A stretch of DNA of 64,000 nucleotides from positions 248,001 to 312,000 of the forward strand of contig NZ_JAGIPH010000005.1 in assembly GCF_017877135.1 (NCBI RefSeq). Reading direction: 5' to 3'. The notes below the pieces were generated by a model. The model saw only the letters and a program-made list of their open reading frames with translations. It had not been told where the DNA came from and searched no databases. Positions 18,733 to 28,126 of this stretch are shown here, one piece after another. The translations under genes and the position numbers were made by a program. This DNA is from Neorhizobium galegae. Its GTDB lineage: Bacteria > Pseudomonadota > Alphaproteobacteria > Rhizobiales > Rhizobiaceae. How positions within the stretch are numbered: the stretch's first letter is position 1; every line of letters starts with the position of its first letter.

Positions 18733-20142
18733 ATGAGCGCACCCCGTACCCTCTATGACAAGATCTGGGACGACCACGTCGTTTCGACCGACGAGACCGG
18801 CACCTGTCTTCTCTACATCGATCGCCACCTCGTTCATGAGGTGACGAGCCCGCAGGCCTTCGAAGGCCTGCGCCTGGCCGACCGCAAGGTCCGTGCACCG
18901 GAAAAGACGCTCGCCGTGGTCGACCACAACGTGCCCACCACGCCGGATCGCCATATCGGCATCAAGAACGAGGAAAGCCGCATCCAGGTGGAGGCGCTGG
19001 CCCAGAATGCTGCTGATTTCGGCATCGAATATTATTCGGAAAAGGACGTTCGCCAGGGCATCGTCCACATCGTCGGCCCCGAACAGGGTTTTACCCTGCC
19101 CGGCATGACGATCGTCTGCGGTGACAGCCACACCTCCACGCACGGCGCTTTCGGCGCGCTTGCGCACGGCATCGGCACGTCCGAGGTCGAGCATGTGCTG
19201 GCAACCCAGACGCTGGTGCAGAAGAAGGCAAAGAACATGCTGGTGCGTGTCGACGGCCAGCTGCCACCGGGCGTGACCGCCAAGGACATCATTCTTGCCA
19301 TCATCGGCGAAATCGGCACTGCCGGCGGCACCGGCCATGTCATCGAATTTGCCGGTGAAGCCATTCGCGCGCTGTCGATGGAAGGCCGCATGACGGTCTG
19401 CAACATGACGATCGAAGGCGGCGCCCGCGCCGGCCTCATTGCGCCGGACGAGACGACCTTCAATTACATCAAGGACAAGCCGCGCGCGCCGAAGGGCAAG
19501 GCCTGGGACATGGCCGTCGAATACTGGAAGACACTGCAGTCGGACGAAGGCGCCCATTACGACCGCGTTGTTGTTCTCGATGCCGCAGCGCTGCCGCCGA
19601 TCGTCTCCTGGGGCTCCTCGCCCGAGGACGTCATCTCCGTGCAGGGCGTCGTGCCGAACCCGGATGAGATTGCCGAAGAAACCAAGCGCGTCTCCAAATG
19701 GCGTGCGCTCGACTATATGGGCCTGAAGCCCGGCACCAAGATCACCGACATTGCCATCGACCGCGTCTTCATCGGCTCCTGCACGAACGGACGTATCGAG
19801 GATCTGCGCGCCGCCGCCAAGGTCGTCGAAGGCCGCAAGGTGGCCTCCACCGTTTCGGCCATGATCGTGCCGGGTTCAGGCATCGTCAAGGAACAGGCCG
19901 AAGCCGAAGGCCTGCACACGATCTTCCTCGACGCCGGCTTCGAATGGCGCGAGCCGGGCTGCTCGATGTGCCTTGCGATGAACGACGACCGGCTGAAGCC
20001 GGGCGAACGTTGCGCCTCCACCTCGAACCGCAACTTCGAAGGTCGCCAGGGTTTCAAGGGCCGCACGCATCTCGTGTCGCCCGCCATGGCCGCCGCTGCC
20101 GCCATTGCCGGCCACTTCGTCGATATCCGCGAGTGGAAATAA
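18733..20142 (+). CDS. leuC: 3-isopropylmalate dehydratase large subunit
   Basis: A 469-residue aconitase-superfamily enzyme of leucine synthesis. The start [17 protein letters not shown] is chosen over an ATG three codons upstream from family resemblance. Signatures are [38 protein letters not shown], and the [4Fe-4S] cysteines in [16 protein letters not shown] and [13 protein letters not shown], then [12 protein letters not shown]. It needs LeuD, which is not in the window. A strong terminator follows, so it is transcribed alone. Confidence 0.97.
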   Translation: MSAPRTLYDKIWDDHVVSTDETGTCLLYIDRHLVHEVTSPQAFEGLRLADRKVRAPEKTLAVVDHNVPTTPDRHIGIKNEESRIQVEALAQNAADFGIEYYSEKDVRQGIVHIVGPEQGFTLPGMTIVCGDSHTSTHGAFGALAHGIGTSEVEHVLATQTLVQKKAKNMLVRVDGQLPPGVTAKDIILAIIGEIGTAGGTGHVIEFAGEAIRALSMEGRMTVCNMTIEGGARAGLIAPDETTFNYIKDKPRAPKGKAWDMAVEYWKTLQSDEGAHYDRVVVLDAAALPPIVSWGSSPEDVISVQGVVPNPDEIAEETKRVSKWRALDYMGLKPGTKITDIAIDRVFIGSCTNGRIEDLRAAAKVVEGRKVASTVSAMIVPGSGIVKEQAEAEGLHTIFLDAGFEWREPGCSMCLAMNDDRLKPGERCASTSNRNFEGRQGFKGRTHLVSPAMAAAAAIAGHFVDIREWK

Positions 20143-20172
20143 TCGGTCGGGCGCCAGACGCCGGATGAACCA

Positions 20173-20209
20173 GAAAGCCGCCGGATGGATGCCTTCCGGC
20201 GGCTTTCTT
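20173..20209 (+). terminator. Rho-independent terminator after leuC
   Basis: A 13-bp perfect stem (GAAAGCCGCCGGA / TCCGGCGGCTTTC) with a 9-base loop, followed by TTC. Located 30 bases after the leuC stop. Confidence 0.85.
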
Positions 20210-20351
20210 CGTCGATCAATTCCGCTGATGCCTTGCGCAAGAAATCCGCAATTGACTGGCGCATCCTGCCGGTTAGGTTCAAACCTCGAACCTGATTTCC
20301 GACCCGCCATCTTCCCCCGCGCCCTGCCGCACCCCTTGAGGTGATGAGAGC

Positions 20352-21182
20352 TTGAACCCCGCCGTCATCGCGCTTGCCCTTTCGGCCGCCATTCTCCATG
20401 CCAGCTGGAATGCCTTCCTGCGTTCGGGAAATGACCGGCTCTGGTCGATCACCGTGATGGGTGTCACGGGCATCGTCTTTGCGCTGCCGGTCATGCTCTG
20501 GCTGCCGCTGCCGACGGCGACCGGCTTTGCCTATATCCTCGGCTCGTCGCTCTTGCAGGTGGCCTATAGCATCTTCCTTGTCTTTGCCTATCGGCTGGGC
20601 GATCTTGGGCAGGTCTATCCGGTGGTGCGCGGCTCCGTGCCGCTGCTGGTCACACTCGGCGGCTTCCTGCTCACGGGGCAGACGGTGGGTGCAAGCCAGC
20701 TGGTCGGCGTTGCACTGGTTGCCATCGGCATCATGAGCCTGTCGCTCGGGCGGCAGCGGGCGCCCACCTCCTCCATCCTCTGGGCGCTGCTGACCGGCCT
20801 CATCATTGCAAGTTATGCGACGGTGGATTCCACCGGCGTGCGCTATGTGTCCGATCCGCGCGCCTATGCCGCCTGGGTGCTGTTTACCTATGGCGTGCTT
20901 CTGATCATCGCCTATACAGCGATGCGCGGACGGCTGCGGATCGATATCCGGCAGAAGGAAAGCTGGAAGGCGCTGGGAGCCGGCATCTTCGTGCTTCTAG
21001 CCTATGGCGTCATCATCGTCGCCTATTCGCTCGGCCCCGCCGGCCCGATTACCGCGATCCGCGAGACAAGCGTTGTCTTTGCCATGCTGATCGGCTGGCT
21101 GTTTCTCGGCGAGACGCTCACCCTCAAGCGCATCGTCGCCTGCCTGATCGTTGCCGCGGGCGCCATTGCCATCGGCCGCTGA
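20352..21182 (+). CDS. DMT-superfamily (EamA) transporter
   Basis: A 276-residue protein with about ten hydrophobic helices, arranged as two EamA repeats (SWNAFLRSGNDRLWSITVMGVTG ... AYRLGDLGQVYPVVRGSVPLLV in the first, PAGPITAIRETSVVFAMLIGWLFLGETLTLKR in the second). Such drug/metabolite transporters export amino acids or metabolites; the substrate is unknown. The start is a TTG preceded by GAGGTGATGAGAG; no better ATG lies near. It is alone between leuC and the L,D-transpeptidase. Confidence 0.85.
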   Translation: MNPAVIALALSAAILHASWNAFLRSGNDRLWSITVMGVTGIVFALPVMLWLPLPTATGFAYILGSSLLQVAYSIFLVFAYRLGDLGQVYPVVRGSVPLLVTLGGFLLTGQTVGASQLVGVALVAIGIMSLSLGRQRAPTSSILWALLTGLIIASYATVDSTGVRYVSDPRAYAAWVLFTYGVLLIIAYTAMRGRLRIDIRQKESWKALGAGIFVLLAYGVIIVAYSLGPAGPITAIRETSVVFAMLIGWLFLGETLTLKRIVACLIVAAGAIAIGR

Positions 21183-21274
21183 GACTCGATGAAAGGGTTT
21201 CGCGTCGCGAAGCTTCGATCGTCAGCATCAGACCGCGCCGCCTGTTGCGGCGGCACGACAAACCCGCGACACGA

Positions 21275-21784
21275 TCAGATGACGCGCACCACCATGCCGG
21301 GCCGCATGAACCGGATAAGCCGGCGCATGGCCGTCGGGCTGATGGCGATACAGCCCTCCGTCGGCTGGTAACCGGGCCGGATGAGATGGAAGAAAATCGC
21401 CGAGCCGCGATGACGGCGACGCGAGGTGATGTTCCAGTCGAGGACGAGGCAAATGTCGTAGAGCCCGTCCTTGCGCTGCATCCGCTCGTGGCTTGCCTTG
21501 AACGGTGCGCGCACCGGCCGGTTATAGGCGGCATGGGTCGGCGCATCGCACCACAGCATGTCATCTTTGATGCGGATAAGAGACAGGCCGGTCGGCAGCG
21601 CGCCCACACGCTCGCCTCGCACGAAGCCGTAAAGCAGCTTCATGGCGGCAATCGGCGTTGCGCCATCGCCTTCGCGCTTGAACGCCGTTCGCCCGGAGCG
21701 GCCGATGGCGGCCGGCACCGTCACCCCGTCAAAACTCACGAAAGCGCGAGTGGGATTTGATGGTGCGGCGCGAACCGTGATCAT
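21275..21784 (-). CDS. YkuD-type L,D-transpeptidase family protein
   Basis: A 169-residue protein (MITVRAAPSNPTRAFVSFDG) with the YkuD signature HLIRPGYQPTEGCIAIS, in which His and Cys form the catalytic pair. GRSGRTAFKREGDGATPIA resembles the N-terminal part of this subgroup. L,D-transpeptidases crosslink peptidoglycan or attach proteins to it; this short type has no obvious signal peptide or LysM. Starts at 21817 or 21853 in the same frame are possible. It is divergent from cenR, a cell-envelope regulator. Confidence 0.8.
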   Translation of the reverse strand: MITVRAAPSNPTRAFVSFDGVTVPAAIGRSGRTAFKREGDGATPIAAMKLLYGFVRGERVGALPTGLSLIRIKDDMLWCDAPTHAAYNRPVRAPFKASHERMQRKDGLYDICLVLDWNITSRRRHRGSAIFFHLIRPGYQPTEGCIAISPTAMRRLIRFMRPGMVVRVI

Positions 21785-21933
21785 CTTTCTCTTGCCGCCG
21801 GCGCTTTTCCCACCCATTTGTCTCACACAGTGTTGCTCTGGATATGATTTCATTTGAATTCATAGCACAATGCACCTTAGATCGAAGAGCCTCGCCGCCG
21901 ATGCGCGACGGGCAAAGGAAAGGCAAAGACGGC

Positions 21934-22617
21934 ATGGCAGCCCGCACCGTACTGCTGGTGGATGATGATGATGATCTGCGCGAGACGCTGGTCGAGCAGC
22001 TTTCCCTCTATGAGGAATTTTCCCTTCTGCAGGAAAGCAACGCTACCAAAGCGATGGCGACGGCAAAATCCCGACAGATCGACCTCTTGATCATGGATGT
22101 CGGCCTGCCGGACATGGACGGGCGCGAGGCGGTGAAACTCTTGCGCAAGGGTGGCTTCAAGGCGCCGATCATCATGCTGACCGGGCATGACACCGACAGC
22201 GACACGATCTTGGGCCTGGAAGCCGGCGCCAATGATTATATTACCAAGCCCTTCCGTTTCGCCGTGCTGCTTGCCCGCATCCGCGCGCAGCTTCGCCAGT
22301 ACGAGCAGAGCGAGGACGCGACGTTCACCGTCGGCCCCTATATCTTCAAGCCGAGCCAGAAGCTGCTCACCACCGATGACGGCAAGAAAATCCGGCTGAC
22401 CGAAAAGGAAGCGGCGATCATCCGCTACCTCTACCGCGCCGGCCAGAAAGTGGTGACGCGCGACGTGCTGCTGGAAGAGGTCTGGGGCTATAATTCCGGC
22501 GTGACGACCCATACGCTGGAAACCCATGTCTACCGTCTTCGCCAGAAGATTGAGCGCGATCCCTCAAACGCCGAAATTCTGGTCACCGAAAACGGTGGCT
22601 ACAAGATCGTTCCCTGA
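21934..22617 (+). CDS. cenR: OmpR-family response regulator, CenR-like
   Basis: A 227-residue regulator. The receiver domain has the acidic pocket VDDDDDL, phospho-acceptor Asp55 (LLIMDVGLPD) and the conserved Thr and Lys (MLTGHD, ITKPF). The winged-helix DNA-binding domain has LTEKEAAIIRYLYRAGQKVVTRDVLLEEVWGYN and ends THTLETHVYRLRQKIERDPSN...GGYKIVP. Overall it resembles CenR, an essential cell-envelope regulator in alphaproteobacteria. The start at 21934 follows an AAAGGAAAGG stretch. No histidine kinase gene is adjacent; a cyclic-nucleotide-binding gene follows by 18 bases. Confidence 0.82.
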   Translation: MAARTVLLVDDDDDLRETLVEQLSLYEEFSLLQESNATKAMATAKSRQIDLLIMDVGLPDMDGREAVKLLRKGGFKAPIIMLTGHDTDSDTILGLEAGANDYITKPFRFAVLLARIRAQLRQYEQSEDATFTVGPYIFKPSQKLLTTDDGKKIRLTEKEAAIIRYLYRAGQKVVTRDVLLEEVWGYNSGVTTHTLETHVYRLRQKIERDPSNAEILVTENGGYKIVP

Positions 22618-22635
22618 CACCTTCGGACCTGCCCC

Positions 22636-23091
22636 ATGGCCCTGAGCGACGACATTCGCCTGCTTGCGCAGGTTCCCCTGTTCCAGGGGCTCGACGACGA
22701 CCAGCTGCGTCTGGTTGCCTTCGGGGCGGAACGCCGCAGCGTCGCGAAAGGGCAGGAACTGTTTCGCGAACAATCGCCGGCCGAATGCGCCTATGTGGTG
22801 GCGCGCGGCCGGCTCGACCTCTACACGCTCGGCCGGGACGGCATTGCCGATCTTGCCCGATCCGCCGGCCCCGGCACCCTGCTGTCGGAACTGGCGCTGG
22901 TGACGATGGTGGAGCGCAAGTTTACCGCTATTGCCGCCGAAGATGGCGAAGTGCTGCGCATTCCCCGCACCCTCTTTCACCGCCTGCTGGAGGAATATCC
23001 GGCCGTGGCCCGCATTCTGGAGCAGCGGATCAGGGACAACCTGGTCGGCATGGCAAAGGCGGCTGCGGCGATGCAGGGGCGGTTTGCGTGA
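22636..23091 (+). CDS. Cyclic-nucleotide-binding domain protein
   Basis: A 151-residue single-domain protein of the Crp/Fnr cNMP-binding fold (LLAQVPLFQGLDDDQLRLVAFGAERRSVAKGQELFREQS, then LYTLGRDGIADLARSAGPGTLLSELAL). It lacks the helix-turn-helix of Crp. The phosphate-binding cassette has SELAL but no obvious R-T-A-S-V arginine motif, so nucleotide binding is uncertain. It follows cenR by 18 bases and is probably cotranscribed, suggesting a role in the same pathway. Confidence 0.82.
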   Translation: MALSDDIRLLAQVPLFQGLDDDQLRLVAFGAERRSVAKGQELFREQSPAECAYVVARGRLDLYTLGRDGIADLARSAGPGTLLSELALVTMVERKFTAIAAEDGEVLRIPRTLFHRLLEEYPAVARILEQRIRDNLVGMAKAAAAMQGRFA

Positions 23092-23109
23092 GGAACTGAG
23101 GTAGCTCGT

Positions 23110-23811
23110 TTATTGCTTTTGACTTCGCTGATATGGATCTGGAGGAGGAATTCGGTTTGGGGAAGAAACATCCAAGCAGTACCTTACATGTTGTTCAGCA
23201 GCAGTTGCAGTTGCTTCGTCAACTCTTCTAACCTCCTCCCAAAAGCATTGAGAATCCTTTGGCCTTGTCGCGTCAGCCAATGTAATAGAGTTTGGAGACC
23301 AAAAGCGAACAAACTGCATAAGCGGTATCAATGGATAATAGTATCCATTTACGTGAACCACCGTGCCTAGATGTCCACCGTGGCCACCTGCTCCCACTGC
23401 CCAAAACCCAAAAATGTCTCGACCTTCAGGGAACGAAAAGACCTGTTGACGATGGTGCTTCTGTTCTAATACGGACGCCGCACCTAATGCGGGACGCCAA
23501 GGAACTCCGGCATCACCGCCGGAACCACCGATGGCCACACCATCGCCCTCTACTGAGGCATTTCCACCATTCCCGCCGCTTCCAAGAACACCGCCTTGCC
23601 CTCCATTCCCACCGACTGCAAATCCCCCTGACCCAGTTGAAGCGGAGCCTCCATGCCCTCCTGTCCCAAGTGGAGTCTCTGCCAGTGGCCTGTTACGACG
23701 GAACCACCACAACGCAAATGACACTACAAGCGTCAGTATTGCAATTACTGCGCTTATAGAGCCGGAATATGTATCGAATTTTTTTAGCACGCCAAGAAGA
23801 ACATCTGCCAT
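23110..23811 (-). CDS. Glycine-repeat single-pass membrane protein, unknown function, low GC
   Basis: A 233-residue protein: MADVLLGVLKKFDTYSGS, one transmembrane helix (about 20-38, AVIAILTLVVSFALWWF), a basic stop-transfer RRNR, then about 60 residues of GGxGG repeats (GTGGHGGSASTGSGGFAVGG, and VAIGGSGGDAG). A non-repeat C-terminal half follows, with DIFGFWAVGAGGHGGHLGTV and a Cys-containing end. I do not recognise the family. Hand-counted GC in sampled lines is 35-47 percent, against more than 60 percent for neighbours, which suggests acquisition. A start 11 codons upstream is possible. Confidence 0.7.
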   Translation of the reverse strand: MADVLLGVLKKFDTYSGSISAVIAILTLVVSFALWWFRRNRPLAETPLGTGGHGGSASTGSGGFAVGGNGGQGGVLGSGGNGGNASVEGDGVAIGGSGGDAGVPWRPALGAASVLEQKHHRQQVFSFPEGRDIFGFWAVGAGGHGGHLGTVVHVNGYYYPLIPLMQFVRFWSPNSITLADATRPKDSQCFWEEVRRVDEATATAAEQHVRYCLDVSSPNRIPPPDPYQRSQKQ

Positions 23812-23862
23812 AATTAATCTTTCTAGAGCAATCACGACCGGCAATGAGCAGGGTGGTGCAAT

Positions 23863-24663
23863 TCACATCCGAAACGTCGCCGTCACCGGGACATGGTCCG
23901 ACGGGCGGTTCCAGCCGCGGGCTTCCTTCAGCACCTCGATGTTTTCGAGCAGCGGGCCAAGCTCCGGCGATGACCAGATGTGGTCGAGGCGGCGGCCCTT
24001 GTTGGCGGCTTCCCAGTCTTTGGCGCGGTAACTCCACCAGGTGTAGAGCTTCTCAGAAGCTGGAACGTGCTGGCGCATCAGGTCCAGCCAGCCGCCCTTT
24101 GCCATCACTTCAGTCAGCCCTTCGGTCTCCACCGGCGTGTGGCTGACGATCTTCAGCATCTGCTTGTGCGACCAGACATCATGCTCGAGCGGTGCAATAT
24201 TGAGGTCTCCCACGAGAATGGAGGAGACGCCCGGCATGTCCGCCTTCAGCGCTTTCATCTCTTCGACGAAATCCAGCTTGTGGCCGAATTTCGGATTGAT
24301 GGCGCGGTCCGGCTCGTCGCCGCCGGCCGGCACATAGAAATTATGCAGGCGGATGCGGCGACCGCCACGCTCGAAGATCGCCGATATGTGGCGGGCATCG
24401 CCCACCTTGCAGTAATCCTGCCGGTGATCCTCCGAGAGCGGCACCTTGGAGATGATGGCCACGCCATGATAGCCCTTCTGGCCATGCAGAACGATATGCT
24501 CGTATCCCATGGCCTGCAGCGGCTCGAGCGGGAATTCTTCCGCGCGGCACTTGATCTCCTGCAGGCACAGAATGTCGGGCTTTTCGCGCACGAGGAACTG
24601 TTCGACGATGGGCAGGCGCAGGCGCACCGAATTGATGTTCCAGGTGGTGATGGAAAAGCGCAT
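23863..24663 (-). CDS. xthA: Exodeoxyribonuclease III
   Basis: A 266-residue AP endonuclease/3'-5' exonuclease of base-excision repair. Motifs of the family are ITTWNINSVRLRL, LCLQEIKC, YHGVAIISK, NFYVPAGGDEPDR, LVGDLNIAPLEHDVW, YTWWSYR and the C-terminal RRLDHIWSSPEL...RPSDHVPVTATF, which carry the metal and catalytic residues. The start MRFSITTWNI is used; 19 further codons upstream overlap a terminator hairpin and are not family-like. The only ribosome-site-like bases (GAGG) are inside the 3' arm of this hairpin. Confidence 0.95.
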   Translation of the reverse strand: MRFSITTWNINSVRLRLPIVEQFLVREKPDILCLQEIKCRAEEFPLEPLQAMGYEHIVLHGQKGYHGVAIISKVPLSEDHRQDYCKVGDARHISAIFERGGRRIRLHNFYVPAGGDEPDRAINPKFGHKLDFVEEMKALKADMPGVSSILVGDLNIAPLEHDVWSHKQMLKIVSHTPVETEGLTEVMAKGGWLDLMRQHVPASEKLYTWWSYRAKDWEAANKGRRLDHIWSSPELGPLLENIEVLKEARGWNRPSDHVPVTATFRM

Positions 24664-24696
24664 GAAAAAACCTCGACGTGGCTGCGCCGAGGTTTT
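24664..24696 (-). terminator. Terminator-like hairpin between lolA-like gene and xthA
   Basis: On the minus strand a 9-bp perfect stem (AAAACCTCG / CGAGGTTTT) with a 12-base loop is followed by TT, so a T6 run directly abuts CATG of xthA. It fits a terminator for the upstream LolA-like gene, and its 3' arm holds the xthA ribosome-site candidate. Confidence 0.7.
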
Positions 24697-24743
24697 GGAC
24701 TTTTTGCACCGGATGGGCAAGGGCCGTGCGCCGAAAGCCGGCC

Positions 24744-25388
24744 TTACAGCTTGTGCACTTCGTTATAGGGGATGGTGAAAACCTTGTCGTCGAAGCGCAC
24801 GCCGTTCTGCACGTTGTAGATCATCACCGACGTGTCCTTGTTCTGCAGGTCGGTGATCGTCCACTGGCGCAGATCATAGGTTTTCGGGTCGAACATCATG
24901 GTGATCGTGCTGTCTCCGAACACCGTCTTGTTGCCCAGAACAATGGTGGTGAGGTCCGACTCTTCCTTGACGTTGCGCACCATCTGGTTCGACAGGTCGA
25001 TGCGGTCGGCGAGAAGCAGGCTGAGCGGCGTCTTCGACAGCGGATAAAGATCCCAGGTCTTCAGTTTCAGATTGCCGACAACGACATTGTTGCCATCGGC
25101 GATGACACGGATCGGCGAGGGATCCTCGAAATTGAAGCGAAGCTTGCCCGGACGCTCGATGAAGAATTTTCCGCCGGTCTGTTCGCCACGCGGGCCGAAC
25201 TGCGCAAACTCGCCCATCATCGTCTTTACGGAGGAAAAGTGATCGGCAATCTTCTGGGCGGCATCGGACGGGGCCGAGCCCTGCGCAAGGGCCGGCACGC
25301 CCGCCAGGCCACCGGCTGCCAGCGCGCCAAGGCCCAGCATCATGTGGCGGCGGCTGAGGGCGGCGGAAGCGGTGATACGGGTCGTCAT
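24744..25388 (-). CDS. lolA: LolA-like outer-membrane lipoprotein carrier protein
   Basis: A 214-residue secreted protein. The N-terminus has a twin-arginine-like signal (LSRRHMMLGLGALAAGGLAGVPALA). The mature part has the LolA-type beta-sheet pattern: FSSVKTMMGEFAQFGPRGEQTGGKFFIERPGKLRFNFEDPSPIRVIADG and DLYPLSKTPLSLLL. LolA shuttles lipoproteins across the periplasm to LolB. The start at 25388 gives a normal signal; the frame is open 22 codons further up. It follows ftsK, as lolA often does in proteobacteria. Confidence 0.87.
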   Translation of the reverse strand: MTTRITASAALSRRHMMLGLGALAAGGLAGVPALAQGSAPSDAAQKIADHFSSVKTMMGEFAQFGPRGEQTGGKFFIERPGKLRFNFEDPSPIRVIADGNNVVVGNLKLKTWDLYPLSKTPLSLLLADRIDLSNQMVRNVKEESDLTTIVLGNKTVFGDSTITMMFDPKTYDLRQWTITDLQNKDTSVMIYNVQNGVRFDDKVFTIPYNEVHKL

Positions 25389-25450
25389 GGGTTCAAATCT
25401 CCTTCGGGCCTGTAATGGCGGGAAAACGCGGCGGCTTCGTGGCCTTCGCT

Positions 25451-28126
25451 TCACCGCTCGATGATATCGGCCTCTGTCGGCACAAGGATTTCGCGTTTGC
25501 CGGCATGGTTGGCGGGACCGATCAGCCCCTCCTGCTCCATGCGCTCGATGAGCGAGGCGGCACGGTTATAGCCGATGCCGAGCCGGCGCTGGATATAGGA
25601 TGTCGAGGCTTTGCCGTCCCTCAGAACGATTGCCACCGCCTGATCGTAAGGGTCGTCCGAATCCGACAGATTGCCGGTGCCGGCCGGACCGCCACCATCG
25701 CCATCCTCGTCATCATCGGCGGTGATGGCATCGAGATATTGCGGTGCGCCTTGCGTCTTCAGGTAAGCGACGATTTCTTCCACCTCGGTGTCGGACACGA
25801 AGGGACCGTGGACGCGCTGGATGCGGCCGCCACCGGCCATGTAGAGCATATCGCCCATGCCAAGCAGCTGTTCAGCCCCCTGCTCGCCCAGAATCGTGCG
25901 GCTATCGATCTTCGAGGTGACCTGGAAGGATATGCGGGTTGGGAAATTCGCCTTGATCGTGCCGGTAATGACATCGACGGAGGGGCGCTGCGTCGCCATG
26001 ATGACATGGATGCCGGCCGCACGCGCCATCTGCGCCAGGCGCTGCACCGCCCCTTCGATATCCTTACCCGCGACCATCATCAGGTCAGCCATTTCGTCGA
26101 TGATGACGACGATATAGGGGATGGGCTTCAGATCGAATTCCTCGGTTTCATACATGGCTTCGCCCGTCTGGCGGTCAAAGCCCGTCTGCACCGTGCGCGT
26201 CAGCACCTCGCCCTTGGCGATGGCCTGCTCGACACGGCTGTTGAAACCATCAATGTTGCGAACGCCGATCTTCGACATCTTCTTGTAGCGTTCCTCCATC
26301 TCGCGCACGGTCCACTTCAGCGCCACGACAGCCTTCTTGGGGTCCGTGACGACCGGGGACAGGAGATGCGGAATGCCGTCATAGACGGAAAGTTCCAGCA
26401 TTTTCGGATCGATCATGATCAGACGGCATTTTTCCGGCGACAACCGGTAAAGCAGCGACAGGATCATCGTGTTGATGGCAACCGACTTGCCCGAGCCGGT
26501 GGTGCCAGCGACCAGCAGATGCGGCATTTTTGCAAGATCGGCAATGACAGGCTCGCCGCCGATGGTCTTGCCGAGCGCCATGGCAAGTTTTGCCTTGCTG
26601 CTCTCGAAATCGGTGCTGCCGATCATTTCGCGCAGGAAAACGGTTTCGCGCGTCTGGTTGGGCAGTTCGATGCCGATGGCATTGCGGCCGGGAACGACGG
26701 CAACGCGCGCGGCAATGGCGCTCATCGAACGGGCGATATCATCGGCCAGACCGATGACGCGCGACGACTTGATGCCCGGCGCAGGCTCCAGTTCATAGAG
26801 CGTGACGACCGGGCCGGGGCGCACATGGATGATCTCGCCCTTTACGCCAAAATCCTCCAACACGCCTTCCAACATGCGGGCATTCTGCTCCAGCGCATCG
26901 GCAGACAACGTGCTGTCGCGCACTGCATGGCGCGCCTCGGTCAGAAGATGCACGGATGGCAGCTGGAAGCCGCCATCGTCGATGAAAGAGGATTGCGCCT
27001 CGCGCGCCACGCGGGCGCCGGGGCGTGGTGGTGCCGCGGCCGGCACGACGCGACCGCTGACCCGCGCGCTTGTCGGATGGGAGGGTTTACGGGCGGAATT
27101 GAACATCGGCTCTTCGTCATCATCCGGCAGGATGCCGGCGGGACGGACCATGTCGTCATCCTCGTCCTCATCTTCATCGTCTTCGACCGACAGGGGCGGC
27201 GGCGAAATGCGGCGGCGCGCCGCCATGAGGTCCGACATCGGGCTTTCGAGCGAAGGTTCGAGGCGGCCGCCGGCCGTGGGCTTGGCGCGCACGGGCTCGT
27301 TCAGCTTGCCGAATTCGTCCTCGTTGAAATCATAAGGCTCGTCAAAGCGTGACGCACCCTGGCGGGCGGGAGGCTTGATATGCAGCAGGCGGCGCAGGCG
27401 CGCCTGGGTGATGTACCAGGTATGCGCAAGGGCGCCAAAGGCGAGAAAGCCGGCAAAGCCACCTTCGTCATCCTCGTCATCGACATCCGCGGCCTTGCGA
27501 CGCGGGGCGGCAGGGACCTCTTCCTCATCCTCCTCGTCAAGCTCCTGACGCCCGATGAGGCCGGCGGAAAACAACAGGAAGCCGACCGCAGGAATGGCAA
27601 AGACACATCCGAGGATGGTGGCGGCGATGCCGGTCGGATAGGCGCCGACAAAAAGCGCCGGAAACCGCAGGATCATATCGCCGATGACGCCGCCAATACC
27701 GTTGGGGATCGGCCAGGTTTCGGGTGCCGGAAAACAGCCGAGCGAGGCTGAAGCCAGAACCATGCCGGCCAGCCAGGCACCGAGGCGCGCCGGAATGCGC
27801 CGGATCGAGCGTCCGGAGATCAGGGCAAGCGCCCAGGCAAGCACCGGCAAAAGCGCAAGCACGCTGGCAAGGCCGAGGAATTGCAGCATCAGATCTGCAA
27901 AGACGGCGCCGGGAAAACCGAGCAGATTTTTCGGCGGCATGTCCGTCGCGTAGGATAGGCTTGGATCGGCAACATTCCATGTGGCAAGCGCTGCCACGGC
28001 CAGTGCCAGCGCAAAAAACAGCGCGAAGCCGGACAATGCCAGCACCTGTCGCAGGACAAAGGCTGCGAGGGCGTGGCGAGTGGAGTTTGGCGCCATCGCT
28101 GCCGAAGTGCTTCTGCCCATAGTCAT
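25451..28126 (-). CDS. ftsK: DNA translocase FtsK
   Basis: An 891-residue divisome protein. Four N-terminal membrane helices (about 20-180) anchor it; a linker rich in acidic, Pro and Arg residues (about 200-390) follows. The motor has Walker [13 protein letters not shown], Walker [13 protein letters not shown] and [22 protein letters not shown]. The C-terminal gamma winged helix ([26 protein letters not shown]) reads KOPS sites. FtsK clears chromosome dimers with XerCD at dif. A start two codons further in (28120) is possible. A CtrA-like palindrome lies 88 bases upstream. Confidence 0.97.
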   Translation of the reverse strand: MTMGRSTSAAMAPNSTRHALAAFVLRQVLALSGFALFFALALAVAALATWNVADPSLSYATDMPPKNLLGFPGAVFADLMLQFLGLASVLALLPVLAWALALISGRSIRRIPARLGAWLAGMVLASASLGCFPAPETWPIPNGIGGVIGDMILRFPALFVGAYPTGIAATILGCVFAIPAVGFLLFSAGLIGRQELDEEDEEEVPAAPRRKAADVDDEDDEGGFAGFLAFGALAHTWYITQARLRRLLHIKPPARQGASRFDEPYDFNEDEFGKLNEPVRAKPTAGGRLEPSLESPMSDLMAARRRISPPPLSVEDDEDEDEDDDMVRPAGILPDDDEEPMFNSARKPSHPTSARVSGRVVPAAAPPRPGARVAREAQSSFIDDGGFQLPSVHLLTEARHAVRDSTLSADALEQNARMLEGVLEDFGVKGEIIHVRPGPVVTLYELEPAPGIKSSRVIGLADDIARSMSAIAARVAVVPGRNAIGIELPNQTRETVFLREMIGSTDFESSKAKLAMALGKTIGGEPVIADLAKMPHLLVAGTTGSGKSVAINTMILSLLYRLSPEKCRLIMIDPKMLELSVYDGIPHLLSPVVTDPKKAVVALKWTVREMEERYKKMSKIGVRNIDGFNSRVEQAIAKGEVLTRTVQTGFDRQTGEAMYETEEFDLKPIPYIVVIIDEMADLMMVAGKDIEGAVQRLAQMARAAGIHVIMATQRPSVDVITGTIKANFPTRISFQVTSKIDSRTILGEQGAEQLLGMGDMLYMAGGGRIQRVHGPFVSDTEVEEIVAYLKTQGAPQYLDAITADDDEDGDGGGPAGTGNLSDSDDPYDQAVAIVLRDGKASTSYIQRRLGIGYNRAASLIERMEQEGLIGPANHAGKREILVPTEADIIER

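Noticed and set aside
23110-23811. Glycine repeats as a PE_PGRS protein
   Set aside because: PE_PGRS proteins are mycobacterial and have a PE domain; this protein has a membrane helix and another C-terminal domain, so only the repeat style is similar.
25415-27352. 645-codon open frame antisense to ftsK
   Set aside because: Composition is rich in His, Arg, Ala and Asp as expected from reverse reading of GC-rich codons; no domain recognisable.
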